Positions 10,101-18,180 of a DNA stretch of 64,000 bases are shown here, in pieces. The stretch comes from Microcoleus vaginatus HSN003 (GTDB lineage Bacteria > Cyanobacteriota > Cyanobacteriia > Cyanobacteriales > Microcoleaceae). Position numbers and translations under genes: made by a program. The notes under the pieces are model-generated. The model searched no databases. It was not told the origin of the DNA and saw nothing but the letters and a program-made list of their open reading frames with translations. Each line of letters begins with the position of its first letter. The stretch's first letter is position 1. The stretch is taken from the NCBI RefSeq assembly GCF_022701255.1, contig NZ_CP031705.1:6448001-6512000 (forward strand), in the 5' to 3' direction.

Positions 10101-10321
10101 GGCTGGAATATCAAGGGGCGTTGCGGGGATTTCAGAGCTTTTTCTCGACTCTCAACAGTTTGTTGAACAGTCCCGACGCGCAAGCTGATGTTAGTTTGAA
10201 AATCACCTTAGAATTCAAGCCAGCTTTGTCGGCAAATGCCTCGGATATTAGCAGTATAAAACAAACGCTCGATCGCAATCCAGTAGAACGTTTAAATTTA
10301 ATGGCAAGAGTAGTATATTAA
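7094..10321 (+). CDS. DUF499-family AAA+-type ATPase, predicted defence component
   Basis: A 1,075-residue protein. Near residues 80-95 it has TSFGGGKTHDEIALWH, the atypical Walker A region of DUF499 (COG1483) ATPases, and near residue 192 a Walker B-like VIILDEIARYL. The C-terminal third has no motif I recognise. The start is supported by AAAGGA seven bases upstream of the ATG. The family is repeatedly found beside DUF1156 DNA methylases and helicases in defence islands, and that is exactly the neighbourhood here (methylase at 11742, PLD-helicase at 14774). The likely role is an energy-coupled motor or regulator of a restriction-like complex; biochemical function is inference. The gene overlaps the upstream dehydratase by 20 bp. 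Confidence 0.85.
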   Translation: MLPLIFDTCVPRDEILSGDLSLDLFAAKLRLVVEGTAPQVYQDANKFFANTFATDGIKTLIREVFSRLMKQSAGAGVVRLETSFGGGKTHDEIALWHICKQGREIVGLERFTDISLIPDRPLQVAAIDGRDLDPEQGVYHSDSGLTTYTLWGEIAYQIGGIAGYQLLQGSDKSGVSPGTSVLERLTGGQPTVIILDEIARYLRSAKAKQIGRSDLAKQVVAFLFSLMDLAAACDNLVLVYSLASTADTFAEETAELQETMRASARQERVLSPSTDIEIYNIVKQRVFARVSEEAAQKAASEYLVAYRNCRVNLPDGCKDASYSEAIAQSYPFHPELFNLLTKKIASIPEFQKTRGALRLFAQVVRHLWENRDGWVPMIHTHHIPVGMDGEITNDLTSRLQRSPLRNAIGADIYNPDGRPAYAQLQDGEWIAAGKPPFSTWVSRTIFLHSLTQGNSSGIRLAELNLSLLTPGVDSGFVDRALERLTKVAWYLDSDPVTSLARFKEEPSINKIITEEKEQVGVVLAKEDLRTRRDSIFATRLFTLVSNIESPGDVDDNPDEVALCAIDFDEAMVNASTDAAPELIERIFNNSGESGKFRTYRNRLLFLVANRLELETAIDNAREYKAIQNILKSQNRLADLSGSQQKQLKERQGAKDIAVRVSLTNAYRHLFYPSNDQVKAPKGLMHYTLTAQDASMVKGKNHQQDVILKALKDCGKIRAEEAKPFAPAFILQKVWPAGLDSWTTKALRDAFAKDLSLNILLDAEVSMLRETIREGLKMGNWDMKVGERLFIKTDDSVLALPETIEFSDRASLYRRGILEPPAPKEVELSAQLMPSTEAAKPVRVRWKAKGALTVSLYQDNILVPGNFRPSDECEITIVNNTIFRVVADYGNGDTAEKATNVNLNPQVSSVRDSGNSAYVVETLQPSLWEAKPPIIEIDGTINAVFAGLGDRISDYKVQGIEVLELSVSQVIDYRKLGTAIALLQRWQPQIDQTATIQTGDQFVRLEYQGALRGFQSFFSTLNSLLNSPDAQADVSLKITLEFKPALSANASDISSIKQTLDRNPVERLNLMARVVY

Positions 10322-10341
10322 AATGTAGGGGCGGGTTTTAC

Positions 10342-10449
10342 TGAGAAATCTCGCTTTTACCCCAGTCTAGATCCCCCTAAATCCCCCTTAAGAAGGGGGA
10401 CTTTGAGAAGACTCCTGTCCCCCCCTTCTTAAGGGGGGCTAGGGGGGAT
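10342..10449. repeat. Palindromic CCCCCTAAATCCCCC element, copy 1
   Basis: It begins with the small palindrome GAGAAATCTC, then GATCCCCCTAAATCCCCC TTAAGAAGGGGG, a spacer, and a complementary arm ending GGGGGGATC. Two further copies lie at 10989-11096 (same orientation, sharing the GAGAAATCTC head) and 11591-11682 (inverted). It can form a long stem and may terminate or stabilise transcripts within the locus. Confidence 0.8.
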
Positions 10450-10537
10450 CGAACCCTAATCGTTAGACAGCAAACCGGTACTACGTTTAACGTGTTTGTT
10501 GACACCAATCCTCATAAACCCGCCCCGCCCATAGACC

Positions 10538-10966
10538 ATGCAAGAATTTCAGTTACGAGTTTTGCCTTTAGATCATAACAATTTTGCATTAGAACTCTAC
10601 CAATGTGCTTACAAAAAAGCCGGAGAGAAAAAACGTCCTGCTGCTAAAAAATTGGGGCGACTCAAAGGAAATGCCCTGGTTTTGGCGAGACAGACAATTT
10701 ATGCAACTCTCAAAGCGAATAATTACGACCCTAAAAGTTTATCTCAGCAGCGACAAACTCCTTATATTTTATCAGAAGAATCTGGCGTAAGTTTGGCGAT
10801 TTTATTTCAATCGCTGCAACCGCTATCGAAAACTGAACGAATTGCGAATATTGCCGAGGGGATTATGGCGATGAGTAATGAAGAGGCACATTATTGGTTT
10901 GGTAAAATTGCCAATGGCAATCGTTCAAATGCTTTGAAAGCTTTGCGAATTTTATTGGGAGATTAA
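10538..10966 (+). CDS. Small unknown protein within the DUF499/DUF1156 locus
   Basis: A 142-residue, basic, probably helical soluble protein with no signal peptide or membrane segment. I do not recognise the family with certainty. It has an N-terminal LRVLPLDHNNFALELYQ segment, a Lys-rich stretch (KKAGEKKRPAAKKLGRLKG) that could bind nucleic acid, and a C-terminal helix with ALKALRILLGD. It lies between the ATPase and methylase genes on the same strand, so a role as an accessory subunit is plausible from position only. Palindromic elements flank it on both sides, which may separate its expression from its neighbours. Confidence 0.7.
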   Translation: MQEFQLRVLPLDHNNFALELYQCAYKKAGEKKRPAAKKLGRLKGNALVLARQTIYATLKANNYDPKSLSQQRQTPYILSEESGVSLAILFQSLQPLSKTERIANIAEGIMAMSNEEAHYWFGKIANGNRSNALKALRILLGD

Positions 10967-10988
10967 TTCGATTTGACTAAAATCCTTG

Positions 10989-11096
10989 AGAAATCTCGTT
11001 TTTACGCTAAGTCTAGATCCCCCTAAATCCCCCTTAAGAAGGGGGACTTTGACTGCTTCCGGTTCCCCCCTTCTTAAGGGGGCTAGGGGGGATCTA
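10989..11096. repeat. Palindromic CCCCCTAAATCCCCC element, copy 2
   Basis: Same head (GAGAAATCTCG) and arms as copy 1 with a different loop. It overlaps an upstream in-frame extension of the next gene, so codons before 11124 in that frame translate this repeat and are not real protein. Confidence 0.8.
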
Positions 11097-11129
11097 GAGC
11101 CAAATGTGACAATTGCGCGAGGAATGTGT

Positions 11130-11513
11130 ATGCAAATAGCTGATTTGTCAAACGAAACTTTAGCCAAGATTAAAACAGTGCGGTGGGATCGAATTATTGA
11201 GAAGCATGAAGGGCCGGAGACATGGGAGTCTGAGTTTAGATACGGCGAACCGGAATTTATCGAAATTGAGGGGCGGTGGGTGTTATTGCCAGTTGAAGCA
11301 TCTCGTCACCAAAATATCACGATTTTGCGGACAATTTGGAGTGCGGATGGTAACTCGCTGACTCTGTTTCTTAAGGATACAACTTTTGACGATGATATGT
11401 TTGTATCGGGATATATGGCTGTGTGCGATCGCCCAAAAGGACAAGAGTTTTTCTTAGCAGTATTGTACCACGAATGGTTTATCATTGAAAAGACGGAGGT
11501 ATTTGAAGATTGA
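11130..11513 (+). CDS. Small unknown acidic protein within the defence locus
   Basis: A 127-residue protein beginning MQIADLSNETLAKIK. I chose the ATG at 11130 because GAGGA lies six bases upstream; an ATG at 11124 is too close to that site, and earlier codons fall in a repeat. The sequence is rich in aromatic and acidic residues (WESEFRYGEPEFIEIEGRW; FLAVLYHEWFIIEKTE), suggesting a small mixed alpha/beta fold. I do not recognise it. It is codirectional with the ATPase and methylase genes, but a palindromic element lies on each side, so membership of the system is an inference; a passenger gene is equally possible. Confidence 0.65.
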   Translation: MQIADLSNETLAKIKTVRWDRIIEKHEGPETWESEFRYGEPEFIEIEGRWVLLPVEASRHQNITILRTIWSADGNSLTLFLKDTTFDDDMFVSGYMAVCDRPKGQEFFLAVLYHEWFIIEKTEVFED

Positions 11514-11590
11514 GCGAGAAGTTTTTGGGATAATACCAATGCAAATTGCAGTTTGCAATCCCTTTAGAGGCGGGCTAGAAGCAACAACCC

Positions 11591-11682
11591 GGAGATCCCC
11601 CCTAGCCCCCCTTAAGAAGGGGGGGACTGGAAGCGTTCAAAGTCCCCCTTCTTAAGGGGGATTTAGTTAGGGGGATCTAGAA
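11591..11682. repeat. Palindromic CCCCCTAAATCCCCC element, copy 3 (inverted)
   Basis: Reverse orientation relative to the two upstream copies: arms GATCCCCCCTAGCCCCCC and CCCCCTTCTTAAGGGGGATT. It ends about 60 bases before the methylase start and just upstream of an AACAAATAACCA-type short-repeat tract. Confidence 0.75.
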
Positions 11683-11741
11683 TTGTGGCACATAACAAAT
11701 AACCAATAACAAATAACCAACAACCACCAACCAACAAAATC

Positions 11742-14510
11742 ATGCGCCCCCAACTCTTCATCGAGAAAATCATGCCGGTGAATCTGCTAAACCAGCAGGT
11801 TTATTACGAACACGGCGGCAATCCCTTTAAAGGATTGCATCGCTGGTATTCGCGCAAACCATTATCGTTTTCTCGCGCTTCGGTGTTGGGGTCGATTTTA
11901 CCCGCAGATATCTCTTTAGAAGAGTTTGAATATTTGCTGGGATTGGAACCGGGGAAGGAAATTAAACTCTACAAAACTCCCCCGTCTTCGGTGCGAATTA
12001 AAAAGGTTCACGACTATTGCGAGAAGGTGTGGGGGAATCGCACGCCGACGATTTTAGATGCGTTTGCGGGTGGGGGAAGCATTCCGTTTGAGGCGGCGCG
12101 GTACGGGTTGAATGTGTTGGCGTCGGATCTCAATCCCGTGGCGGTGGTGACGATGAAGGCGGCTATGGAATATCCGCTGAAGTTTGGCCCGGATTTGCAG
12201 GAGGATATTGATAAATGGGTGAAATGGGTGGGGGATGAAGCTGAGAAAAGATTAGCTGAGTTTTTCCCTTCTTTACCGGGGGAAACTGTGCAGAATTATT
12301 TGTGGGCGCATACGGTGGTTTGTCCGAGTTGTCAGTCGGTTGTGCCTTTGAGTCCGAATTGGTGGTTGTACAAGCGCCCGGAACAGCGAAATTTACACAA
12401 GTGGTGTGCGGTGAAACCGATTCCTAACTTGAAACAGAAGCGGGTTGATTTTGAGTTGGTGAAGGGGAAGAAAGGCAAGGAATCGACGATTAAAACGGAT
12501 GCGGGGGAGTACGATCCGAGTGATACAGTTACTCTAAGTCGAGGTGTTGGTAAATGTCCGAATTGTAGTAGTGTGATTGAAGATGAAATTATCAAGGCTC
12601 AAGCTCAATCTGGACTTTTAGATCATCAATTGTATGCAGTCGCTTATAAAAAAGGGAAAGGAAGTTTAGAATTTAGAATTCCCGAAACATTGGATTTAAA
12701 AGGATGGGAGTTAAGCCAAGAGTATTTAAAGAACAATTACTATGAGTTGCAAATAAAAAATTTCATCCCCATTGAACATATTATTAACGATCACGGTCAA
12801 ATTCTTAACTATTGTCAGCAATGGTTTCAACTATTTAATCCTCGTCAGTTGCTAACACTTGTTACTTATATAGAAATTATCAACGAAGCTAAGGCGCTGC
12901 TCAAGGCTGAGTACGAATTGGAGAAACTAGAGGCGATTGCAACTTATTTAGCTTTAGTATTAGATAGATGTGCTGATGCAAATTGTAGGCTAGTTATTTA
13001 TAACGCGGCTAGAGCTTGTATTCAAAAAGCTTCTACACAACACTCATTAAATTTAATGTGGAATTATCCAGAAGTAAATGGGGCTACAGAACTCTGGAGT
13101 GCTTGTCAAGAAGAAAGTGCTAGAGACTATACACCACTTTGTACTTTATTCGGCACAAAACCCCACTCAACAGGCTTACCCGGTATCGAACAATACGACC
13201 CGAAAAGCATCCAAATTAATGCCGCATCCGCCGATAGCCTCTACCACATTCCCGACAAATGCGTCGATGCTATTGTCACCGATCCGCCTTATTATGGAAC
13301 CGTTCCTTATGCAGATTTAGCAGACTTTTTTTATGTCTTCCAAAAACGAACTTTAGGCGATATTTTTCCCGAACTATTTGTTAATGAAATTTGCGATAGA
13401 GACAGAGAAGCGGTGGCCAATCCGTCGCGCTTCCGCAACATGGGCACATCCCCCGACGAACTCGCCAAACAAGACTACGAAGCAAAAATGGCGCTAGCTT
13501 TTAGCGAATATTACCGAGTTTTGCGCGATGACGGCGTGATGACAGTCCAATTCAACCACAAAGAATCGGGGGCGTGGGACGTGCTCACAAAATCTCTCAT
13601 CGATGCCGGTTTCGAGATTACCGCATCTTGGGCTGTCAGTACCGAAAGCCCGCAAAACTTGCACCAAGCCCAGAAAAACTCGGTTTCCAGTACAGTGCTC
13701 CTCGTCTGTCGCAAACGTGATCCTAACGCCGCCCAAGCTTGGTGGGACGATTTGCGCCCGGAAGTCGCCAACCTCGTAGAACTTCGCGCCCCGGAATTTG
13801 AAGCCAACGACATCAAAGGAATCGACCTTTATTTAAGCGCCTTTGGCCCGGCTTTAAATGTGTTCAGCCGTTCCTATCCCATCCTCAACAGCAGCGGCGA
13901 AGAAGTGCGCCCGGAAGTTGCTTTTGCTGAAGCCAGAAAAGCGATTGCAAACTACCGATTCCGCAAACTTGCACAAACCGATACCGCCGGATTTGACGCC
14001 CTGACTCAATGGTATTTCCTCGCGTGGGATGCCTTTGGCGCTGTCGAGTTCCCCTTCGATGAAGCGCGACAACTCGCCCTCGCCGTCGGCGGTTTCGATG
14101 TCGTTGATTTAGCAAAAAAATACAAACTGATTGACTCGGTTAGCGGCACTTGCAAATTTTTGACACCAAAACAGCGGCTGAAAAAATCAGCTTTTTCGGC
14201 CAATCCGCAAGATTTTTCGATGACATATTTAGTGGATGGATTGCACGCGATTATCGCTTTGTATCAAGAGGATGGAGATATTCAAATCGTGCGCGAGTTT
14301 ATGAAAAAAACCGCTTTGACGGATCACGATAATTTCATGCGGGCGATAGAGGTGGCGCTGAAAGTTATTCCCCGGATTGGGGATGAGAAGAAACGCATCC
14401 CGGAGGAGAAGGCTTTGTTGGATTTGTGGTTGGCGATGGATGAGATTAAGGCGAAGGTTGTTTATCAACAGATGGATATTCCGTTTGAAGGGCAGTTGAG
14501 TTTGTTTTAA
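11742..14510 (+). CDS. DUF1156-family adenine-specific DNA methylase with Zn ribbon
   Basis: A 922-residue predicted N6-adenine DNA methyltransferase (COG1743-like). The N-terminus (LLNQQVYYEHGGNPFKGLHRWYSRKP) is typical of DUF1156. The SAM-binding motif ILDAFAGGGSIPFEA is at about residues 103-118 and the catalytic DPPYYG at about 513-518. Cys pairs CPSC (about 193) and CPNC (about 271) suggest an inserted zinc ribbon. A long helical segment separates the two catalytic motifs, so motif spacing is unusually wide, as in this family. Flanking genes (DUF499 ATPase, PLD-SNF2 protein) make a defence-modification role likely: host DNA marking, or a step in the effector pathway. Target sequence unknown. 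Upstream is an AACAAATAACCAACA short-repeat tract with no clear ribosome-binding site. Confidence 0.9.
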   Translation: MRPQLFIEKIMPVNLLNQQVYYEHGGNPFKGLHRWYSRKPLSFSRASVLGSILPADISLEEFEYLLGLEPGKEIKLYKTPPSSVRIKKVHDYCEKVWGNRTPTILDAFAGGGSIPFEAARYGLNVLASDLNPVAVVTMKAAMEYPLKFGPDLQEDIDKWVKWVGDEAEKRLAEFFPSLPGETVQNYLWAHTVVCPSCQSVVPLSPNWWLYKRPEQRNLHKWCAVKPIPNLKQKRVDFELVKGKKGKESTIKTDAGEYDPSDTVTLSRGVGKCPNCSSVIEDEIIKAQAQSGLLDHQLYAVAYKKGKGSLEFRIPETLDLKGWELSQEYLKNNYYELQIKNFIPIEHIINDHGQILNYCQQWFQLFNPRQLLTLVTYIEIINEAKALLKAEYELEKLEAIATYLALVLDRCADANCRLVIYNAARACIQKASTQHSLNLMWNYPEVNGATELWSACQEESARDYTPLCTLFGTKPHSTGLPGIEQYDPKSIQINAASADSLYHIPDKCVDAIVTDPPYYGTVPYADLADFFYVFQKRTLGDIFPELFVNEICDRDREAVANPSRFRNMGTSPDELAKQDYEAKMALAFSEYYRVLRDDGVMTVQFNHKESGAWDVLTKSLIDAGFEITASWAVSTESPQNLHQAQKNSVSSTVLLVCRKRDPNAAQAWWDDLRPEVANLVELRAPEFEANDIKGIDLYLSAFGPALNVFSRSYPILNSSGEEVRPEVAFAEARKAIANYRFRKLAQTDTAGFDALTQWYFLAWDAFGAVEFPFDEARQLALAVGGFDVVDLAKKYKLIDSVSGTCKFLTPKQRLKKSAFSANPQDFSMTYLVDGLHAIIALYQEDGDIQIVREFMKKTALTDHDNFMRAIEVALKVIPRIGDEKKRIPEEKALLDLWLAMDEIKAKVVYQQMDIPFEGQLSLF

Positions 14511-14534
14511 GGGATTTACGCGCGGGTGGTCAGG

Positions 14535-14710
14535 TTTTTTTGAGGACACGGCAGTGCCGTTTCCATACAATTAATCGGGCAATTGTTACGTTTATAATCC
14601 AGGAATATTGATTGTTTTGCGGTAGGGAAACGGCACTGCCGTGTCCTCTGCTGCCCTGGATCAATGATTGTTTTGAAGTAGGGAAACGGCACTGCCGTAT
14701 CCTCCGTTGC
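14535..14710. repeat. Cluster of three GGAAACGGCACTGCCGT palindromes
   Basis: Three copies of a short palindrome (GGACACGGCAGTGCCGTTTCC and the reverse, flanked by ACAATTAATCGG or GTAGGGAAACGG) fill the gap between the methylase and helicase genes. The same family occurs at 5409-5540 and 5877-5902. Interspersed repeat of unknown origin. Confidence 0.7.
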
Positions 14711-14773
14711 CGTGTTATAAAGGGTTATAACAAATAACCAATAACAAACAACCAATAACCAATAACCCATAAC

Positions 14774-17700
14774 ATGAATTTACAAAATTATCCCTGGCGG
14801 ATTAGCTATTCTAGCAACGAAAATAACCCGATCGCCGATTTCTACATTCCCGCGCTAGAATGTGCTCTACAGTACGATCGTAAATCCGGCTTTTTCAACA
14901 GCGCCATCCTCAGTAAAGTAGCGCAGGGATTGGGCGCGATGCTGCACAATCAAGGGCGGATGCGCTTAATCATGGGCTGTCAATTCAGCCCGCAAGATTT
15001 GCAAGCCATCCAACAAGGTTACGCCCTGCGAGATGCAGTTACTATCCGCCTCGATACCGATTTACAGCCGCCCAAAACCTTCGCCCAACTCAAACATTTT
15101 GAAATCCTCAGTTGGCTGATTCAAAACAGTTATCTCGATATTAAAATTGCCGTTCCCCTCAAATCTAATGGCTTACCAGTAGATACTGAAAGTTTACTCG
15201 ATCGGCAGCATATTTTTCATGAAAAAGTCGGCATTTTTACCGACAGCAAGGGCGCACAATTAGCTTTTAGCGGTTCCAATAACGAATCTCTCAGCGGTTG
15301 GGAAAGTAACGTTGAATCTTTCCACGTTTATTGTGCTTGGGAAGGCGGCAGAGATGCGGAACGAGTTTTTGAAGAGATTTTTCGGTTTGAACAGTTGTGG
15401 AACAATTTATCGCCGAATGTGCGCGTTTTTGAAGTGCCGGAAGCGGTGAAAAATAAGTTGCTCAGCTATGCGCCTAGCAGTAAACCTGTGTGGAATCGGG
15501 AGGAAGGTTCGGCAACGGATTTTGTAACGGATGTAACGGATGAGGAAGGTTCGGCAACGGATTTTGTAACGGATGTAGCGGATGTAACGGATGTTAGGAG
15601 TCGGGATTTAGGAGGAGTAGTTGGGGATTTTGAGTTATCTCAAGATTATGCTAAATTTGAACCGCTTCTCAATTTGTACGCTTCGCCAAGTTGTCTCGAT
15701 TATTGTTTGAAATCTATTCCGATCGCACCTTGGCCACATCAGATTAAGATATTGCGTAGAGTGGCGGCAAATTTCCCGAAAAGTTTCTTAATTGCGGATG
15801 AGGTTGGATTGGGGAAAACTATCGAAACTGGGTTGATTCTGCGTTACTTGCTTGTCAGTAAAAAAGTCAAACGTGTGTTAATTTTAGCACCCGCCAGCAT
15901 TCAGCCGCAATGGCACGAAGAGTTGCGCGAAAAATTCAATTTGCACTTTTGGAGTTACAACAAAGGTGAATTAAAGAATCCGTATGGGGAGAAAAGTCAG
16001 TCAGGCGAAGAAAATATTTGGAATTCCCAAAATCTGATTTTAGCATCATCTCATTTAGTCCGTCGGAGCGATCGTACCACAGAACTCCTAGACGCCAAAC
16101 CGTGGGATTTGGTGATTCTGGATGAAGCGCATCACGCCCGCCGCCAAAGCCCGCAAAACCGCAAGGAAACTCCGAACCGCTTGCTACAGTTAATGCAGCA
16201 GTTGCGAGAAAAAAGTCGATCGCTCTTATTATTATCCGCCACGCCGATGCAGATTGACGCGATCGAAGTTTTCGATTTATTGCACCTTCTCGGACTGCGG
16301 GGACATTGGTCTTATGGTGAGAATTTCTGCAATTATTTTAGCACATTGTCCGACAAACCCGATCGCCAAACCTTAAATTTTTGGCAGCAGATGTCTGTGG
16401 ATTACTTCCAGCAAGGGGGTTCGCCCTGTTTGCGATTGCAGGAATATTTACAGAAGGGCGATCGGCTACTATATTATAAGTTGCGCGATGTCTGGGAAAA
16501 AAACCAGCGAGTCAACCCAAAACAAGTTGCTGAAGACACGGATTTTATCGCCGCTTCCCGCCAATATTTGACAGTGAATACTCCCCTCAAAGATTTGATG
16601 TTTCGCCACACCCGCGACACCTTGCGCCAATACTATCAGCGGGGATTGTTGGATCGCGATATTCCCCACCGCGCCGTCAGAGATAATGCGATTACTTTAG
16701 AAAATAACCGGGAAGTGCCGCTTTATCTCGCCGTCAGCAATTACGTGCGCCACTTTTACAATCTAGCGCAAAAAGACAACCGCAAAGCGTTAGGTTTTTT
16801 GATGACTCTTTACCGCAAACGCCTGACAAGTTCGTTTTATGCCATCCGCGAATCCTTACAGCGTCGCCTCGAAGGAATTAGCATTACTGAAGATGACTTT
16901 CAGGATTTAGATGAGGCGGATGATGTGATTTTGGAAGGGATGGAATCTTATTTTGAACCCGCCGATCCTGAAGAGATTAAATATTTAGAAGATTTACTGT
17001 ATCAGTTCGAGAATACAGGCGAAGATAGCAAGCTTTCGCATTTTATCACAATTTTGCGTCAAGAACTAATCCAGCGCGAAAGTGCGATCGTCTTCACGCA
17101 GTACACCGACACAATGGATTATCTCAGAACTGCTTTACAACAATTATATGGTGCTCAGATTGCTTGCTATTCCGGGCGCGGGGGAGAATTGTATCAAAAT
17201 GGTCAATGGCGAACTTTTCCGAAAGAACAAATCAAAACCCAATTCCGACAAGGAATCATCAAAATTTTACTTTGTACTGAATCCGCATCGGAAGGACTAA
17301 ATTTGCAAACTTGCGGCGTTTTAATCAACTATGATATGCCTTGGAATCCGATGCGGGTGGAACAGCGAATCGGCAGACTCGATCGCATCGGACAGATTTA
17401 TGATACCGTCAGAATACACAATTTTTACTATGACGGAACGGTAGAGGCGAAGGTTTACAAGAAATTGCGCGATCGCATCGATGCTTTTCAAACCGTAGTC
17501 GGCAATTTGCAACCGATTCTCGCAACAGTTCCCACTTTCATCGAAAAGGCTGTGATGAGTGCAGATCCCGAAGAAGAGGGCGTTTTGTTGGGAGAGTTCG
17601 ATCGCATTTTAGACGCCCCGCCTTTGCGCCTTGCCCTCGATGAAATGGTAGCGATGGATGTAGAATCAGACTTGCAAGAAATCCGTCAACCTTTGCCGCC

Positions 17701-17947
17701 GACTTCTCTGTTTCCTGAAACCATCGAAAATTTGTTTGTCAATTCTTTGAGTTTAAAGCAGATTGGCGCTATCTTCGATCGAGCCGAAAATCGCACTTGG
17801 CAGCTTAACTATAAAAGTCGCGGTTATTATATCACATTTTACCCGGATATCTTTGAGGAAAATGCTTCACTGCAATTGATGAGTTTTGGCAATCCGTTGT
17901 TTGAAGAAATGCTCAATGATCTCGCCCTTATGCCAAACTGTGCTTAA
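14774..17947 (+). CDS. PLD-like nuclease domain fused to SNF2/DEAD-type helicase
   Basis: A 1,057-residue protein. The N-terminal part (about 1-220) has a phospholipase-D-like active site HEKVGIFTD (His149, Lys151) followed by SGSNNES; only one HKD motif is seen, so a dimer would be needed for catalysis. The C-terminal part is a superfamily 2 helicase: ADEVGLGKTIETG (about 341), DLVILDEAHHAR (about 446), LLLLSATPMQ, and QRIGRLDRIGQ (about 863). Between them is a low-complexity linker with two 14-residue repeats. This resembles SNF2-type DNA translocases of restriction-like systems. With the upstream methylase and ATPase it would be the unwinding and possible cleavage part. Upstream are palindromes and an ATAACCA repeat tract; no clear Shine-Dalgarno. 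Confidence 0.9.
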   Translation: MNLQNYPWRISYSSNENNPIADFYIPALECALQYDRKSGFFNSAILSKVAQGLGAMLHNQGRMRLIMGCQFSPQDLQAIQQGYALRDAVTIRLDTDLQPPKTFAQLKHFEILSWLIQNSYLDIKIAVPLKSNGLPVDTESLLDRQHIFHEKVGIFTDSKGAQLAFSGSNNESLSGWESNVESFHVYCAWEGGRDAERVFEEIFRFEQLWNNLSPNVRVFEVPEAVKNKLLSYAPSSKPVWNREEGSATDFVTDVTDEEGSATDFVTDVADVTDVRSRDLGGVVGDFELSQDYAKFEPLLNLYASPSCLDYCLKSIPIAPWPHQIKILRRVAANFPKSFLIADEVGLGKTIETGLILRYLLVSKKVKRVLILAPASIQPQWHEELREKFNLHFWSYNKGELKNPYGEKSQSGEENIWNSQNLILASSHLVRRSDRTTELLDAKPWDLVILDEAHHARRQSPQNRKETPNRLLQLMQQLREKSRSLLLLSATPMQIDAIEVFDLLHLLGLRGHWSYGENFCNYFSTLSDKPDRQTLNFWQQMSVDYFQQGGSPCLRLQEYLQKGDRLLYYKLRDVWEKNQRVNPKQVAEDTDFIAASRQYLTVNTPLKDLMFRHTRDTLRQYYQRGLLDRDIPHRAVRDNAITLENNREVPLYLAVSNYVRHFYNLAQKDNRKALGFLMTLYRKRLTSSFYAIRESLQRRLEGISITEDDFQDLDEADDVILEGMESYFEPADPEEIKYLEDLLYQFENTGEDSKLSHFITILRQELIQRESAIVFTQYTDTMDYLRTALQQLYGAQIACYSGRGGELYQNGQWRTFPKEQIKTQFRQGIIKILLCTESASEGLNLQTCGVLINYDMPWNPMRVEQRIGRLDRIGQIYDTVRIHNFYYDGTVEAKVYKKLRDRIDAFQTVVGNLQPILATVPTFIEKAVMSADPEEEGVLLGEFDRILDAPPLRLALDEMVAMDVESDLQEIRQPLPPTSLFPETIENLFVNSLSLKQIGAIFDRAENRTWQLNYKSRGYYITFYPDIFEENASLQLMSFGNPLFEEMLNDLALMPNCA
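15500..15595 (+). repeat. In-frame 42-bp tandem repeat in the PLD-helicase linker
   Basis: Two units start at 15500 and 15542, each encoding EEGSATDFVTDV plus two residues, and inside each the 9-base motif GTAACGGAT (VTD) is iterated. The period is a multiple of three, so frame is kept and linker length can vary. Confidence 0.85.
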
Positions 17948-18042
17948 TCGAATATGTTTAGCCTGTTTCACGAGTTTACGCTATAGCAACCTTCTCGGCC
18001 GTTAAGACATTAATGATTTCTTCCACCCTTAATAGTTAAGCA

Positions 18043-18082
<40 letters not shown>

Positions 18083-18180
18083 CTATACTTTCCGCTGTGC
18101 TAGAGTTTGGTGCTCAACTTTGGCCGTTTTAGGACTAAACTACTTTTTATGACGATCGTCCTTTTTATTTAATTTGCACA

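Noticed and set aside
10986-11123. Upstream extension of the small gene at 11130
   Set aside because: It translates the palindromic element; the ribosome site supports 11130.
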